From Arenibacter sp. F26102 (lineage in GTDB: Bacteria > Bacteroidota > Bacteroidia > Flavobacteriales > Flavobacteriaceae): a stretch of DNA of 64,000 nucleotides. The stretch is from contig NZ_JALKBC010000001.1 of NCBI RefSeq assembly GCF_023015865.1, positions 248,001 through 312,000 on the forward strand, in the 5' to 3' direction. The notes beneath the pieces were generated by a model. That model was not told the DNA's origin. It saw only the letters and a list, made by a program, of their open reading frames with translations, and made no database searches. The position numbers and the translations under genes are program-made. Of this stretch, positions 9,801 through 18,409 are shown piece by piece. How positions within the stretch are numbered: the stretch's first letter is position 1; each line of letters begins with the position of its first letter.

Positions 9801-10389
9801 CCTGCGTCTGCATTTTTTTCTGTAGCCATTCATCAGGTTTGGGTTTCATGGCATTCATGTTGGCCCTGCCCACCAAAGCGCTGGATTCTTCCAGATCTTC
9901 CAAGGCCACTATAGGTTTGGAAAACTTTTTACCCGCCTGATAAATATACATGTCCAAATAGGTTTCCTCCTCAAAGTTTTGGGAGGTTTCATTGGTGCGG
10001 TAGAGAATATTGTTCACTAAGCGATCATCCAGGGAGAGGTAGGAGGACACTATTTCCTTGGTAGGGTTTTTAATGGCAAAGGGGTATATATAAAAGCCCT
10101 TGGTAATAAAGCCGGCTCCATATCCAACTCCACCGCTACGCATTTTTCCATAGTCTTCCAGCCAACTGTCCGGATCGGATTCCAAGGCCACTATTTCACT
10201 TTTGTCCAAAGCTTCGTAAAAAACGTCGTCCAATCTGAAAGCAATTTTTTGACTTACATGCATGGTACCGTACAAATAAGACGATTGCTGTAGATTATTG
10301 CCGGATATCTCCCATAAAAGACTGTTCTCTTCCTGGGCAGAAGTGCCATAGGACAAGAATAGTAGAAGAAAACCTAAGCAAAAGCGCAT
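6859..10389 (-). CDS. TraB/GumN family protein with a very long C-terminal extension
   Basis: The 1176-residue exported protein has a signal peptide ending TSAQ near residue 19. Residues about 20-290 are a TraB/GumN (Tiki-like) domain: LLWEISGNNLQQSSYLYGTM opens it, EIVALESDPDSW is the acidic block, and FTGIGAAHLPGKNGVIQLL closes it. Family members of this fold are putative metal-dependent peptidases of about 300 residues. The remaining ~880 residues have no family I recognise. The last ~400 look helical and repetitive (HEAT-like spacing of FFETYY, LLRLMS, FFRRLSM), which suggests a solenoid for protein binding. It is a single gene with no obvious partner and probably acts in the periplasm or at the outer membrane. 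Confidence 0.75.
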   Translation of the reverse strand: MRFCLGFLLLFLSYGTSAQEENSLLWEISGNNLQQSSYLYGTMHVSQKIAFRLDDVFYEALDKSEIVALESDPDSWLEDYGKMRSGGVGYGAGFITKGFYIYPFAIKNPTKEIVSSYLSLDDRLVNNILYRTNETSQNFEEETYLDMYIYQAGKKFSKPIVALEDLEESSALVGRANMNAMKPKPDEWLQKKMQTQEVMSLLQDAYRERNINLIDSLDQAMYTEHYLQNMLYARNKNMVLRMDSLMQTAKVFTGIGAAHLPGKNGVIQLLRNKGYVVKALTSRFSYKGRALKDSLETKILNNEYYSRTPDDALFSILLPNKLYPIAEYTNTTYVSPDLANGSYLMVNRIPTFSYLKNDYSYTLEDVDKLLFENIPGKILEKTKIENGKYPGMDIKNQLKNGDFQRYHIYITPLEILIFKMSGHGDYVVKHSDTIFNSISFSSLEKKRTVLFSQFDDFEVEMPSIYNFTNRKRKGNRFIEGVDPQTSSYYFLKKATLNDFNFIEEDTFELKQIQTRFFEDLKLKPQYGPYFNQSLTSSANFGPSGLQKLYLKTIIKNNNYYLLGSVAKDSSDANQFFDSFKVKQQNYTEEFNKVQDTALFFSTVSPIDPPKFVENSNNYYERHKKPKPYSAYTKKSVYQNNNNEAVLVTVNKAHDFLMFPNIDSVWSLRRKLYRQNTFNIIREHRPPYNNKYHEMNLTLVDTGSTRGIMIKNIVKAGLLYEVKALIDTVLPPSKFVNDFFKNFSPYDTIIGSSILSDKTADFFKAIRQNDSIVLDGYPFVQFYKKHEDSLKYYISEFNFKDNQKYLQAHLIQKLAQMQDVDATRFFETYYTKSYNNSKAQTKILQAISRKQNESSLGLLLRLMSTDLPLVSSKQEIQNIFQPYLDSLPLANKLFPEIFDYSAIEEYKSPIFSILAKLKARGLIKPKRYKKYKNQILNDAKIQLKRQLALSMDQLTDESPTTTDNNYDILENYAILLYPFIKEIEVAAFFRRLSMVEDPEIQTSFIALLLKNEENPLNGENKIPTSLIISLAENPETRLTLFEKLQQIGKLNYFPANYRNQQAIAESILYNNLELNPEQYTIEYIKDQKLYYPNNDYHGYFFKVKDKDKYGNNLKMYLLAFKKTNHIESKPYYINKGFNITDISTEEEVLELTTEEYNLKDRQRAIVNNPSAYSGFMH

Positions 10390-10511
10390 ACCGAGTCCAA
10401 ATTTTTGTTAAAAATGCTTCAAAAATATATAGGAATAAAGGCTTGGGGCATAATTAACGTTTTATTTGTATTAAAGCCACATTTTTCATGCCAATCCATG
10501 GAGAATGCCCA

Positions 10512-11585
10512 CTACTTTTTAGTAGCGTTGGGTTCCGCTTTGTCGGCTAGGTATAAACGGGTATGTGGTAAGCTTTCTGGATAATGTTCTTGTAAAAAAC
10601 CAATCAGTTTTTCCCGTACCAATACCCTTAGATCCCAAGCGGTGGGGGAGTCAACGGCACTCATTAGCGCTCTAATCTCAACACTCTGGGCTTTGGCATC
10701 CGTTACCTGAAGCACATTTACTTTTCCATCCCATAGATCCGTGGAGGACAATATCCTGGTGAGTTCCTCCCTAAGCTTATCGAAGGGAACGCGATAATCT
10801 GTATGAATAAAAACAGTTCCCAATATATCTGCGGATGTTTTGGTCCAATTTTGAAACGGTTTTTCTATAAAATAGGTGGTCGGGACTATAAGTCTCCTTT
10901 TATCCCAAATATTGATTACTACATAAGTCAAGGTAATCTCCTCAATGCGTCCCCACTCACCCTCAACAATCACCACATCATCAAACTTAATGGGTTGGGT
11001 GATGGCAATCTGAATTCCGGCCAAGATGCTGCCAATTAGTTTCTGGGCGGAGAAACCTATGATTATACCCGCTACCCCGGCAGAAGCAAAAAGACTTAGA
11101 CCAATCTCCCGGATGCTATCAAAACTCATTAGGGCGGCGCCCAGGGCCAAAACCGCCACCACTACGATGAAAATGCGCTCTAGAATATTGAATTGGGTGT
11201 ATATTTTTCGAGCCTTAAGATTGTCGGATGTTTTTACATCATAGTTTTTGATAATCAATTTTTTGGCAACCTTTAAGGCTACTAAAATCAACCAAGTGAT
11301 GGAAAATATGATAAGAAGGGTGCTGGTCTTTTTTATGACAAAACTAAAATCGTTTAAATATAATAGGGTATGAAGTGATTTTGAACGGATCAAGAAAGAA
11401 AGGAACAAGATGAAAAGTGGTAGACTCACTTTTTTCATGGCATCCTTGGGAATCAGATATTTTGGATTGCTTCCCAATTTTCGAAGGGTAAAATAAGTGA
11501 CTATGTAAAGAACGGCCAAAAGAACAAACGTACCCATAGCATAAATGAGGGTCTGGTTGTCTACGTTTTTTAAAATATTTCCCAT
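10512..11585 (-). CDS. MscS-family mechanosensitive ion channel
   Basis: A 357-residue protein with about four N-terminal membrane segments (residues 13-150). The conserved pore-lining helix and beta domain follow (GLSLFASAGVAGIIIGFSAQ, then ITQPIKFDDVVIVEGEWGRI, then NIWDKRRLIVPTTYF). A cytoplasmic alpha/beta domain closes the protein. These are the hallmarks of MscS channels, which open on hypo-osmotic shock. The pore helix is Gly/Ala rich as expected. The gene is separated from the TraB/GumN gene by 122 bp and divergent from hemH. A 310-bp region lies between the two starts. Confidence 0.9.
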   Translation of the reverse strand: MGNILKNVDNQTLIYAMGTFVLLAVLYIVTYFTLRKLGSNPKYLIPKDAMKKVSLPLFILFLSFLIRSKSLHTLLYLNDFSFVIKKTSTLLIIFSITWLILVALKVAKKLIIKNYDVKTSDNLKARKIYTQFNILERIFIVVVAVLALGAALMSFDSIREIGLSLFASAGVAGIIIGFSAQKLIGSILAGIQIAITQPIKFDDVVIVEGEWGRIEEITLTYVVINIWDKRRLIVPTTYFIEKPFQNWTKTSADILGTVFIHTDYRVPFDKLREELTRILSSTDLWDGKVNVLQVTDAKAQSVEIRALMSAVDSPTAWDLRVLVREKLIGFLQEHYPESLPHTRLYLADKAEPNATKK

Positions 11586-11749
11586 CTAGATAGAATTTTT
11601 ATTCAATGTTATCCGTAACATACTAAAATCTATGCAATATATAGATTTTGAAACCCTTAATCCTATGTACTTATACATCTTTGATGTAGGCAAGGCAGAC
11701 CAAAAGCCCCGAACACTGGTGGTAAAGGGTTTCATAAATTAAATACTAA

Positions 11750-11781
11750 TTGGTATTAAAAAACGACCTAATTTATTTTTG
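11750..11781 (+). promoter_or_regulatory. Promoter for hemH
   Basis: TTG at 11750-11752 and TATTTTTG at 11774-11781 match the Bacteroidota -33/-7 pair (TTG, about 17-23 nt, TAnnTTTG) with a 21-nt gap. A second TATTTTTG at 11858-11865 lacks a -33 TTG. Confidence 0.55.
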
Positions 11782-11895
11782 TACTAAAATTAGTCTTATC
11801 TATTCCAGTATAAAGAAACTATTTAATGGATTTAAATTATAGTTACACTGCATGTGTTATTTTTGCTGTTCAAGTAAATTAATACAAAAGGAATA

Positions 11896-12927
11896 ATGAA
11901 AGGAGTTTTGTTGGTAAACCTAGGTTCCCCGGATAGTCCCACACCCAAGGATGTTAAACCTTATTTGGACGAATTTTTAATGGATGAAAGGGTTATTGAT
12001 GTTCCCCGGTGGTTAAGGAATATTATTGTACGGGGGATTATTTTACAAACAAGACCCAAGAAATCCGCCGAGGCCTACAAAAAGATATGGTGGGAAGAGG
12101 GATCTCCCTTAGTTGTAATTTCCGAACGCTTTGCGGACAAGGTAAACGAACAAAGTGAAATTCCGGTCGCATTGGGAATGCGTTATGGTAGTATGACCAT
12201 TAAAAAAGCCCTTGATCAGCTTCATAAAAAAGGAGTGGATGAGGTACTGTTGGTTCCTTTATATCCGCATTATGCCATGTCTTCATATGAAACGGTTGTG
12301 GTAAAGACCATGGAGGTACGGGAGGAATTTTTCCCCAAAATGGAAATTACGACACTTCCGGCGTTTTATAAAAATACGGACTATATCGAAGTACTTTCAA
12401 AAAGTATTGCTGAGGGATTGAAAGGTTTTGAATATGACCATATTTTATTTTCCTACCACGGTATTCCCGAAAGACATATTAGAAAGTCAGACCCTACAAA
12501 ATTCCATTGCAAGATAGATGACAACTGTTGTAAGACCAATTCGGTGGCGCACCATACCTGCTATCGCCATCAGTGTTACGAGATGACAGAAAAAGTAAAG
12601 GAAAACCTTGGTCTTTCCAATGATAAGGTGAGTCTTTCCTTTCAGTCCAGATTGCCCAACGATCCTTGGTTAAAACCTTATACCGACTTTGAGTTCGAGC
12701 GTTTTGGAAAAGAGGGCATTAAGCGATTGGCGGTAATTACTCCTGCCTTTGTCGCAGATTGTCTGGAAACTTTGGAGGAAATAGCCATGGAAGGAAAACA
12801 TCAGTTTCAAGAAGCAGGAGGGGAGGACTATAAGCATATACCATGCCTAAACGCCAATGAAGCCTGGGTGAGCTTAATGGTTAAATGGATCGGAGACTGG
12901 GAGACTAAGGAAACACTTCCAGTGTAA
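11896..12927 (+). CDS. hemH: Ferrochelatase
   Basis: The 343-residue protein inserts Fe2+ into protoporphyrin IX, the last step of haem synthesis. It opens with GVLLVNLGSPDSP, the classic ferrochelatase start. The active-site His lies in FSYHGIPERH and the conserved Glu in ADCLETLEEI. A cysteine-rich insert (CKIDDNCCKTNS then HTCYRHQCYE, residues about 212-236) follows the active-site block. It may bind a metal or an Fe-S centre, but this is inference. Its stop shares one base with the start of the MATE gene. A TspO-like gene and hemJ lie within 4 kb. Confidence 0.95.
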   Translation: MKGVLLVNLGSPDSPTPKDVKPYLDEFLMDERVIDVPRWLRNIIVRGIILQTRPKKSAEAYKKIWWEEGSPLVVISERFADKVNEQSEIPVALGMRYGSMTIKKALDQLHKKGVDEVLLVPLYPHYAMSSYETVVVKTMEVREEFFPKMEITTLPAFYKNTDYIEVLSKSIAEGLKGFEYDHILFSYHGIPERHIRKSDPTKFHCKIDDNCCKTNSVAHHTCYRHQCYEMTEKVKENLGLSNDKVSLSFQSRLPNDPWLKPYTDFEFERFGKEGIKRLAVITPAFVADCLETLEEIAMEGKHQFQEAGGEDYKHIPCLNANEAWVSLMVKWIGDWETKETLPV

Positions 12928-14315
12928 TGGCCAAGGTTTCATCAGAACAGTTGGGCAGCGAGCCTATTGGTAAATTGCTGGTAAAACAAGCAGTTCCGGC
13001 CTCTATAGGTATTTTAGTCATGTCTTTGAACGTTCTGGTAGATTCTATTTTTGTGGGTAACTGGATAGGCTCTATTGCCATAGCCGCAATAAATGTAGTG
13101 CTTCCGGTATCCTTTTTTATAGCAGCTTTAGGAATGGCCATCGGCATTGGGGGTTCCAGCATTATTTCCCGCGCCTTGGGCGAAAATAATAGGGAAAAGG
13201 CACTAAGAACCTTTGGAAATCAAATTGCCCTAACACTTCTGGTTACCATAGTTATGGTAATATTGGGGCTGTATTATGTAAATAGCCTTATTCCTGCCTT
13301 TGGGGGCAAGGGGGATATTTTTGGACCGGCCAAAATATATTATACCATTGTTTTGTACGGTGTGCCGTTTTTGGCCCTTTGTATGATGGGAAATACGGTG
13401 ATTAGGGCGGAAGGCAAGCCTAGATTTGCCATGAACGCTATGATCATTCCCTCGGTAGGAAATCTGTTGATGGATTATATCTTCATCTATGTCTTTGACT
13501 GGGGAATGGAAGGGGCAGCTTGGGCAACAACCATTGGGTATTTTCTTTGTTTTGCCTATATCCTTTATTTTTTTCTTTCCAAAAATTCCGAGCTTAAATT
13601 GAAATGGTCCCATTTTGGACTGGACCGACCTATTCTGAGGGAAATAGGGGCCTTGGGTTTTGTTACCTTGTCCAGGCAGGCCGTAATAAGTTTAATCTAT
13701 TTATTGATGAACAATATCCTCTTTGGATTGGGAGGAGAGGCAATGATTGCTGTCTATGCCATTATTGCCCGGATGCTAATGTTTGCCTTTTTCCCTGTTT
13801 TTGGGGTAACTCAGGGATTTCTGCCTATCGCAGGCTTTAATTACGGAGCCAAAAAATACCAAAGGGTACGGGAATCGATAAATACCGCAATCCTTTATGC
13901 TGCAGGCTTGGCTTTTATAGTGTTTGTGGGGCTCATGATTTTCCCGGCGGAGATTGCAGCCTTGTTCTTGAGTAATCGGGCCGATATGTCCACAGACGAA
14001 TTGGCCATGAATACCTTTGTATTGGAACATACCCCCTCGGCAATGCGCTGGGTCTTTGCGGCAACTCCGATTATTGCGGTTCAATTGATCGGTGCGGCCT
14101 ATTTTCAGGCCATCGGTAAAGCTGTACCGGCACTATTGTTGACCTTAAGCCGACAGGGATTCTTTTTTATACCGCTCATTCTAATTTTACCAAACTACTT
14201 GGGAGAATTGGGAGTATGGATTTCATTTCCCATTGCAGATGTCCTTGCCACGCTTGTTACAGGTTATTTTTTAAGGAAAGAGGTGAGGGCGACCTTGGTG
14301 AAGAAGCCATGGTAA
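12927..14315 (+). CDS. MATE family multidrug/metabolite efflux transporter
   Basis: A 462-residue inner-membrane protein with about twelve transmembrane segments in two related halves. It begins EPIGKLLVKQAVPASIGILV and contains VDSIFVGNWIGSIAIAAINV, the characteristic first-half MATE motif. Later blocks such as TLSRQAVISLIYLLMNNILF and GFLPIAGFNYGAKKYQR mark the second half. MATE proteins export cationic compounds using Na+ or H+ gradients. It overlaps hemH by one base, so the two are co-translated. That coupling suggests it could export a haem intermediate or a toxic by-product, although the family mostly handles drugs. Confidence 0.9.
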   Translation: MAKVSSEQLGSEPIGKLLVKQAVPASIGILVMSLNVLVDSIFVGNWIGSIAIAAINVVLPVSFFIAALGMAIGIGGSSIISRALGENNREKALRTFGNQIALTLLVTIVMVILGLYYVNSLIPAFGGKGDIFGPAKIYYTIVLYGVPFLALCMMGNTVIRAEGKPRFAMNAMIIPSVGNLLMDYIFIYVFDWGMEGAAWATTIGYFLCFAYILYFFLSKNSELKLKWSHFGLDRPILREIGALGFVTLSRQAVISLIYLLMNNILFGLGGEAMIAVYAIIARMLMFAFFPVFGVTQGFLPIAGFNYGAKKYQRVRESINTAILYAAGLAFIVFVGLMIFPAEIAALFLSNRADMSTDELAMNTFVLEHTPSAMRWVFAATPIIAVQLIGAAYFQAIGKAVPALLLTLSRQGFFFIPLILILPNYLGELGVWISFPIADVLATLVTGYFLRKEVRATLVKKPW

Positions 14316-14400
14316 TAAAGGCTATAAGAAATTTACATCTTGTAATGGATTTGGCGGATAATTACAAAGCAGCCATTTTATAATCCGATTTTTAAGTAAT

Positions 14401-15180
14401 TCAATGCTTAAAAAAGGGGTTGGTTTTCCTATTGCTATATCCGTGGAATAGTATCACCGATAAAAGGACAGCAATACAAGCCAGAGCCGTATATGCTAGG
14501 ATTTCCAGACTGTCCTGATGTCTAATATAGATTGCGAAAAGTGCCCAAACCCCAACCGCGGCAAATTCGCGCATGCTTCTTTTGTAAATGATGACCAAAT
14601 TTATCAAAGTGGCAACGACCATGAGAATAATGGTCCATTGCACTTCGGTTAGAAATGCACCGTTCCAACCTATTTTAGTTAGATAAAGTGCAATATTGGC
14701 TATAGTAGCAACGGTAATCCATCCACTGTAAAGACAAATGGGCCACCAGGAAAAGGCTATTATTTCCTTAGGAGCATCCCATCGTTCCATATTCGTATTA
14801 ATAATGATTTTTAGCAGGGAGATTAGGATTCCGGCAATGATAATAACGGTTAAGCCCATATAATCATATGCAAAGGTAATGACCCATGTGGCATTCAAGA
14901 CATTGGCAAGTGCAAACCAATATCCGGTCTGTTCTATGTAAGCAAGTTCTTTCCTATCAAAAAAAACAACTTTGATTTGATAAAGGGCATAGGCCAATAA
15001 GCCTAGAAAAATGAGGCCCCAAATGGCAAATGCATAACCGGCGGGAGTGAAAAGATTTGTGTACCGCTGACTTAACTCCCCTATAGTGGTATCGTTAATG
15101 CGGACGGCTTGTGAAATATAATTTACGGCAATGACCAAAACCACTGAGAGTAGGTTTATAACAGATAGTTTTCTTTGCAT
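14401..15180 (-). CDS. TspO-like (tryptophan-rich sensory protein family) membrane protein
   Basis: A 259-residue protein with about eight membrane helices, longer than classical five-helix TspO (~160 residues). NLFTPAGYAFAIWGLIFLG resembles the TspO motif before its second helix. ALANVLNATWVITF and AFSWWPICLYSGWITVATIA keep the aromatic-rich pattern. Longer flavobacterial proteins of this kind are usually named tryptophan-rich sensory proteins. TspO binds porphyrins, and here the gene lies between hemH and hemJ, which supports a porphyrin link without proving it. The gene converges on the MATE gene. The distant similarity leaves the function open. Confidence 0.65.
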   Translation of the reverse strand: MQRKLSVINLLSVVLVIAVNYISQAVRINDTTIGELSQRYTNLFTPAGYAFAIWGLIFLGLLAYALYQIKVVFFDRKELAYIEQTGYWFALANVLNATWVITFAYDYMGLTVIIIAGILISLLKIIINTNMERWDAPKEIIAFSWWPICLYSGWITVATIANIALYLTKIGWNGAFLTEVQWTIILMVVATLINLVIIYKRSMREFAAVGVWALFAIYIRHQDSLEILAYTALACIAVLLSVILFHGYSNRKTNPFFKH

Positions 15181-15443
15181 TTACCTAAATTACGTAACTT
15201 TTCCAGGGAATTAGTTCCTTATTCTAAAAAAAATAGGTCATTCCAAATAAATCTTAATAATCTTGCAAGGCGTATTGTATTTTTTTCGTCGAGAAATACG
15301 CAAGACATTTTCCGAAAGACAATGAGTTTAGGAGATTTCATAATCGGCCTGGCCTCCTGTATTAAGGGTATAAACCAGTACGGATACCAAAGATTAGTTT
15401 TTCAGAAAACGGTCTACTATCTTTACGGAACAAGAGCTATTAA

Positions 15444-15995
15444 ATGACCGACTATTACAATTATATTAAAGCCTTACACCTCATTTTTGTGGTTACCTGG
15501 TTTGCTGGATTGTTTTATGTGCCTCGATTGTTTATCTATCATATTGAGGCAGATCAAAGACCGTCGCCTGAAAGGGAGATCCTAACCCATCAATTGAAGT
15601 TGATGACCAAGCGTTTATGGTTTATCATTACCTGGCCTTCCGCCATTTTGGCCACATTGTTCGCTATTTGGTTACTGGTATTATATCCAGCTTGGTTGCA
15701 ACAACCGTGGATGCATATAAAACTCACCTTTGTGGTGTTGCTTTTTGTCTACCACCTAAAAAATCATCAGATTTATAAACAATTGCAGCGTGATGAGGTA
15801 AAATATACTTCCAGGTTTATGCGCATTTGGAATGAGGGAGCCACGCTGATATTGTTCGCGGTGGTCTTTTTGGTTATTTTAAAGGGTACTTTTAATTGGA
15901 TTTTTGGTGTTGTCGGAATTATTGTGCTGGGAGTGTTGCTAATGCTGGGCATTAGACTTTATAAGCGGATCCGCGACAAAAATCCGGAAGCTTAG
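15444..15995 (+). CDS. hemJ: HemJ-type protoporphyrinogen IX oxidase (CopD/UPF0093 family)
   Basis: A 183-residue, four- to five-helix inner-membrane protein. It starts YYNYIKALHLIFVVTWFAGL with the conserved His in helix 1, followed by VPRLFIYHIEA. RLWFIITWPSAILATLF and PWMHIKLTFVVLLFVYH carry the other conserved residues of HemJ. HemJ oxidises protoporphyrinogen IX to protoporphyrin IX, the substrate of ferrochelatase encoded 3.5 kb away. No hemY or hemG homologue is visible. The upstream 260 bp have no convincing gene. It probably shares a transcript with the kinase gene 74 bp downstream. Confidence 0.9.
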   Translation: MTDYYNYIKALHLIFVVTWFAGLFYVPRLFIYHIEADQRPSPEREILTHQLKLMTKRLWFIITWPSAILATLFAIWLLVLYPAWLQQPWMHIKLTFVVLLFVYHLKNHQIYKQLQRDEVKYTSRFMRIWNEGATLILFAVVFLVILKGTFNWIFGVVGIIVLGVLLMLGIRLYKRIRDKNPEA

Positions 15996-16069
15996 GTGCC
16001 ATTTGACCCTTCGTTGCTGTTAATTTTGGCGTGATAATTGTTACCTTTAAAAACTAAATTAGATTTCAG

Positions 16070-17551
16070 TTGCTCACAAACTTTTCCTTGCGTTCCCGGA
16101 TTTTTATCTCCATGATTTTTTGGGTGGTGATTGCATTTGTATTGATTGCAGCAGTTACCGTGTACCAGTACAGTGAGCAGAATAGGGATTACCATACTGA
16201 ACGTATGGAACGTAAAGAGGAACAGATAAAGCAAAGTATAGATTTAGTACTTCAAAAGACTACCTATCCTGTAACTACGGAAAATTTGGGGCATATTTTT
16301 AAGGATGAAATATATGAGATTGCCCTGGTACAGAATATTAATTTTAATATTTACGATCTGCAGGGCCAATTAATTAAAAGTTCTAGGCCCAAATTTGAAA
16401 TAGATTCCATTTCCACCTGTTTGGATGCCGAAGTGTTGAATAAATTGGCTACCATGCCCTCCAAAAGGTATGTAGAACAAAAATCGGCCGCTGGATATAA
16501 TTATCAGGCTTCCTATACCTACATAAGCGACAAAAGATTTAAACATATCGGTATTTTAAACCTGCCTTATTTTGAGGACAATTCATTTAACGACAAGGAA
16601 TTAAAGGAAATACTGTTAAGGCTAACAGGCGCTTATCTTCTGTTGATGCTATTGGCCATTGGCCTTGCCTATTTTATTTCCAAATACATTACCAGATCCT
16701 TGCAGACCATTTCGGACAGATTAAATCAGACAGATTTGACCAAACGGAACGAAAAAATTATTGTGGAGAATCCGAGTGAGGAAATTGGCAAATTGATTAC
16801 CTCTTATAACGAAATGATCGATGAGCTGGAGGTAAGTGCAGCAAAATTGGCAAAAGGGGAGCGGGAGCAAGCATGGCGAGAAATGGCAAAACAGGTGGCA
16901 CATGAGATTAAAAACCCCCTTACACCCATGCGCCTGAGCGTACAGAATTTTGAACGTAGATTCGACCCCAAGGATCCGGATATTGTGAAAAAAGTTTCAG
17001 AATATTCAAAAACACTGATTCAGCAAATTGATACTATGAGTAGTATCGCCTCGGCATTTTCCAACTTTGCCAATATGCCAGCCCAGCAGAACGAGACTTT
17101 AAATGTGGTGAAGATTGTAAAGATGGCTGTGGATATTTTTGATGAAAACTATATTCACTTTTCGTCCGACGAAGAGGAAATAATAGCCAAATTAGATCGG
17201 ACCCAATTAATTAGGGTAGTTACCAATCTTGTTAAAAACGCCACCCAGGCCATCGTGAAAGTTGAGTCTCCTTATATAATGGTAACCGTTTCCCAAGACG
17301 GTGATTTTGTAAAAATCACCGTCGAAGATAATGGTCTTGGGATACCCTTGGAAGTAAGGGAGAAGGTTTTTGAACCCAAATTCACTACCAAGAGCAGTGG
17401 AATGGGTCTTGGGTTAGGGATGGTGAAAAATATTGTGGAAAACTATAAAGGCACGATCAATTTTACATCGGAGATCAACAAAGGAACCGTGTTTACCGTC
17501 CGGTTTCCTATTGCCAAGGCAGGAGTAAATTCAATTGGCCCGAATGCATAA
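16070..17551 (+). CDS. Membrane sensor histidine kinase with HAMP domain
   Basis: The 493-residue protein has a first membrane helix at residues about 10-33 and a periplasmic sensor region of about 150 residues. A second helix lies near 190-210, followed by a HAMP linker (SKYITRSLQTISDRL). The phosphoacceptor block is HEIKNPLTPMRLSVQNFERR with His near residue 278, the NtrY-like PL variant of HisKA. The ATPase boxes are NLVKNATQAI (N), VEDNGLGIP (G1) and GMGLGLGMVKNIV (G2). No response regulator is adjacent, so its partner is unknown. The start is TTG 16070, because a stop lies five codons upstream and the next ATG falls inside helix 1. Confidence 0.85.
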   Translation: MLTNFSLRSRIFISMIFWVVIAFVLIAAVTVYQYSEQNRDYHTERMERKEEQIKQSIDLVLQKTTYPVTTENLGHIFKDEIYEIALVQNINFNIYDLQGQLIKSSRPKFEIDSISTCLDAEVLNKLATMPSKRYVEQKSAAGYNYQASYTYISDKRFKHIGILNLPYFEDNSFNDKELKEILLRLTGAYLLLMLLAIGLAYFISKYITRSLQTISDRLNQTDLTKRNEKIIVENPSEEIGKLITSYNEMIDELEVSAAKLAKGEREQAWREMAKQVAHEIKNPLTPMRLSVQNFERRFDPKDPDIVKKVSEYSKTLIQQIDTMSSIASAFSNFANMPAQQNETLNVVKIVKMAVDIFDENYIHFSSDEEEIIAKLDRTQLIRVVTNLVKNATQAIVKVESPYIMVTVSQDGDFVKITVEDNGLGIPLEVREKVFEPKFTTKSSGMGLGLGMVKNIVENYKGTINFTSEINKGTVFTVRFPIAKAGVNSIGPNA

Positions 17552-17604
17552 TAAAGTAGATACTGGATGTTTTATAATACAAGGTTTAACTTAATCTTAA
17601 AGCA

Positions 17605-18387
17605 ATGCAATACGAAAATTTACTAATTAATTCAGAAGCAAATGTAGCCATCATCACCATTAATAGGCCAACAAAGTTGAATGCACTTAATAAGGCAACT
17701 ATAAAAGAGCTGCACTTTGCCTTTAAAGGCTTGGAAAAGGATAAAAATGTAAAGGTGATAATTTTAACGGGAAGCGGTGAAAAAGCATTTGTGGCCGGAG
17801 CCGATATTTCCGAGTTCGCCAATTTTTCAGAGAAAGAAGGTGGGAAACTGGCATCAAAAGGTCAAAAACAGTTGTTCGATTTTGTAGAAAATCTATCCAC
17901 TCCCGTTATAGCAGCAGTCAACGGATTTGCATTGGGAGGTGGTTTGGAATTGGCCATGGCCTGCCATTTCAGGGTAGCCAGCCACAATGCAAGAATGGGT
18001 CTACCTGAAGTTTCCTTGGGTGTTATACCGGGTTATGGCGGCACACAGCGCTTACCGCAACTAATAGGTAGGGGCAGGGCCATGGAAATGATCCTTACCG
18101 CAGGAATGATCGATGCGTCTAAAGCATTGGAGTTTGGGTTGATCAACTATGTGGTTGAACAAGAGCATTTAATGGATCTATGTATGAAATTTGCAGGTAA
18201 GATATCGAATAATTCACCTGTAGCCATCAGTTATGCAATAAAAGCGATAAATGCTGGTTTTAACAATAGTATTAATGGGTTCAAAACGGAAATAGAGGCT
18301 TTTGGCAGTTGTTTTGGTACTTCGGATTTTAAGGAAGGGACCGCTGCCTTTTTGGAAAAAAGAAAAGCCAATTTTCCGGGTGCTTAA
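17605..18387 (+). CDS. Enoyl-CoA hydratase/isomerase family protein
   Basis: A 260-residue crotonase-fold protein. It has the two oxyanion-hole segments, KAFVAGADISEF and NGFALGGGLELAMAC, and the catalytic block GLPEVSLGVIPGYGGTQRLP. The two glutamates of true hydratases are present, in GGGLELA and LPEVSLG. The reaction is probably hydration of trans-2-enoyl-CoA in fatty-acid or amino-acid breakdown in the cytoplasm. Length is typical. The flanking genes give no pathway context, and the next gene follows after 22 bp. Confidence 0.9.
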   Translation: MQYENLLINSEANVAIITINRPTKLNALNKATIKELHFAFKGLEKDKNVKVIILTGSGEKAFVAGADISEFANFSEKEGGKLASKGQKQLFDFVENLSTPVIAAVNGFALGGGLELAMACHFRVASHNARMGLPEVSLGVIPGYGGTQRLPQLIGRGRAMEMILTAGMIDASKALEFGLINYVVEQEHLMDLCMKFAGKISNNSPVAISYAIKAINAGFNNSINGFKTEIEAFGSCFGTSDFKEGTAAFLEKRKANFPGA

Positions 18388-18409
18388 AATATGCCCTAAA
18401 TAGCTTGTT

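Noticed and set aside
15175-15447. 90-codon plus-strand ORF between the TspO-like gene and hemJ
   Set aside because: It starts inside the upstream region of the minus-strand gene, has no domain or signal, has a TTG-like weak start context and overlaps hemJ. The composition looks like noncoding sequence.
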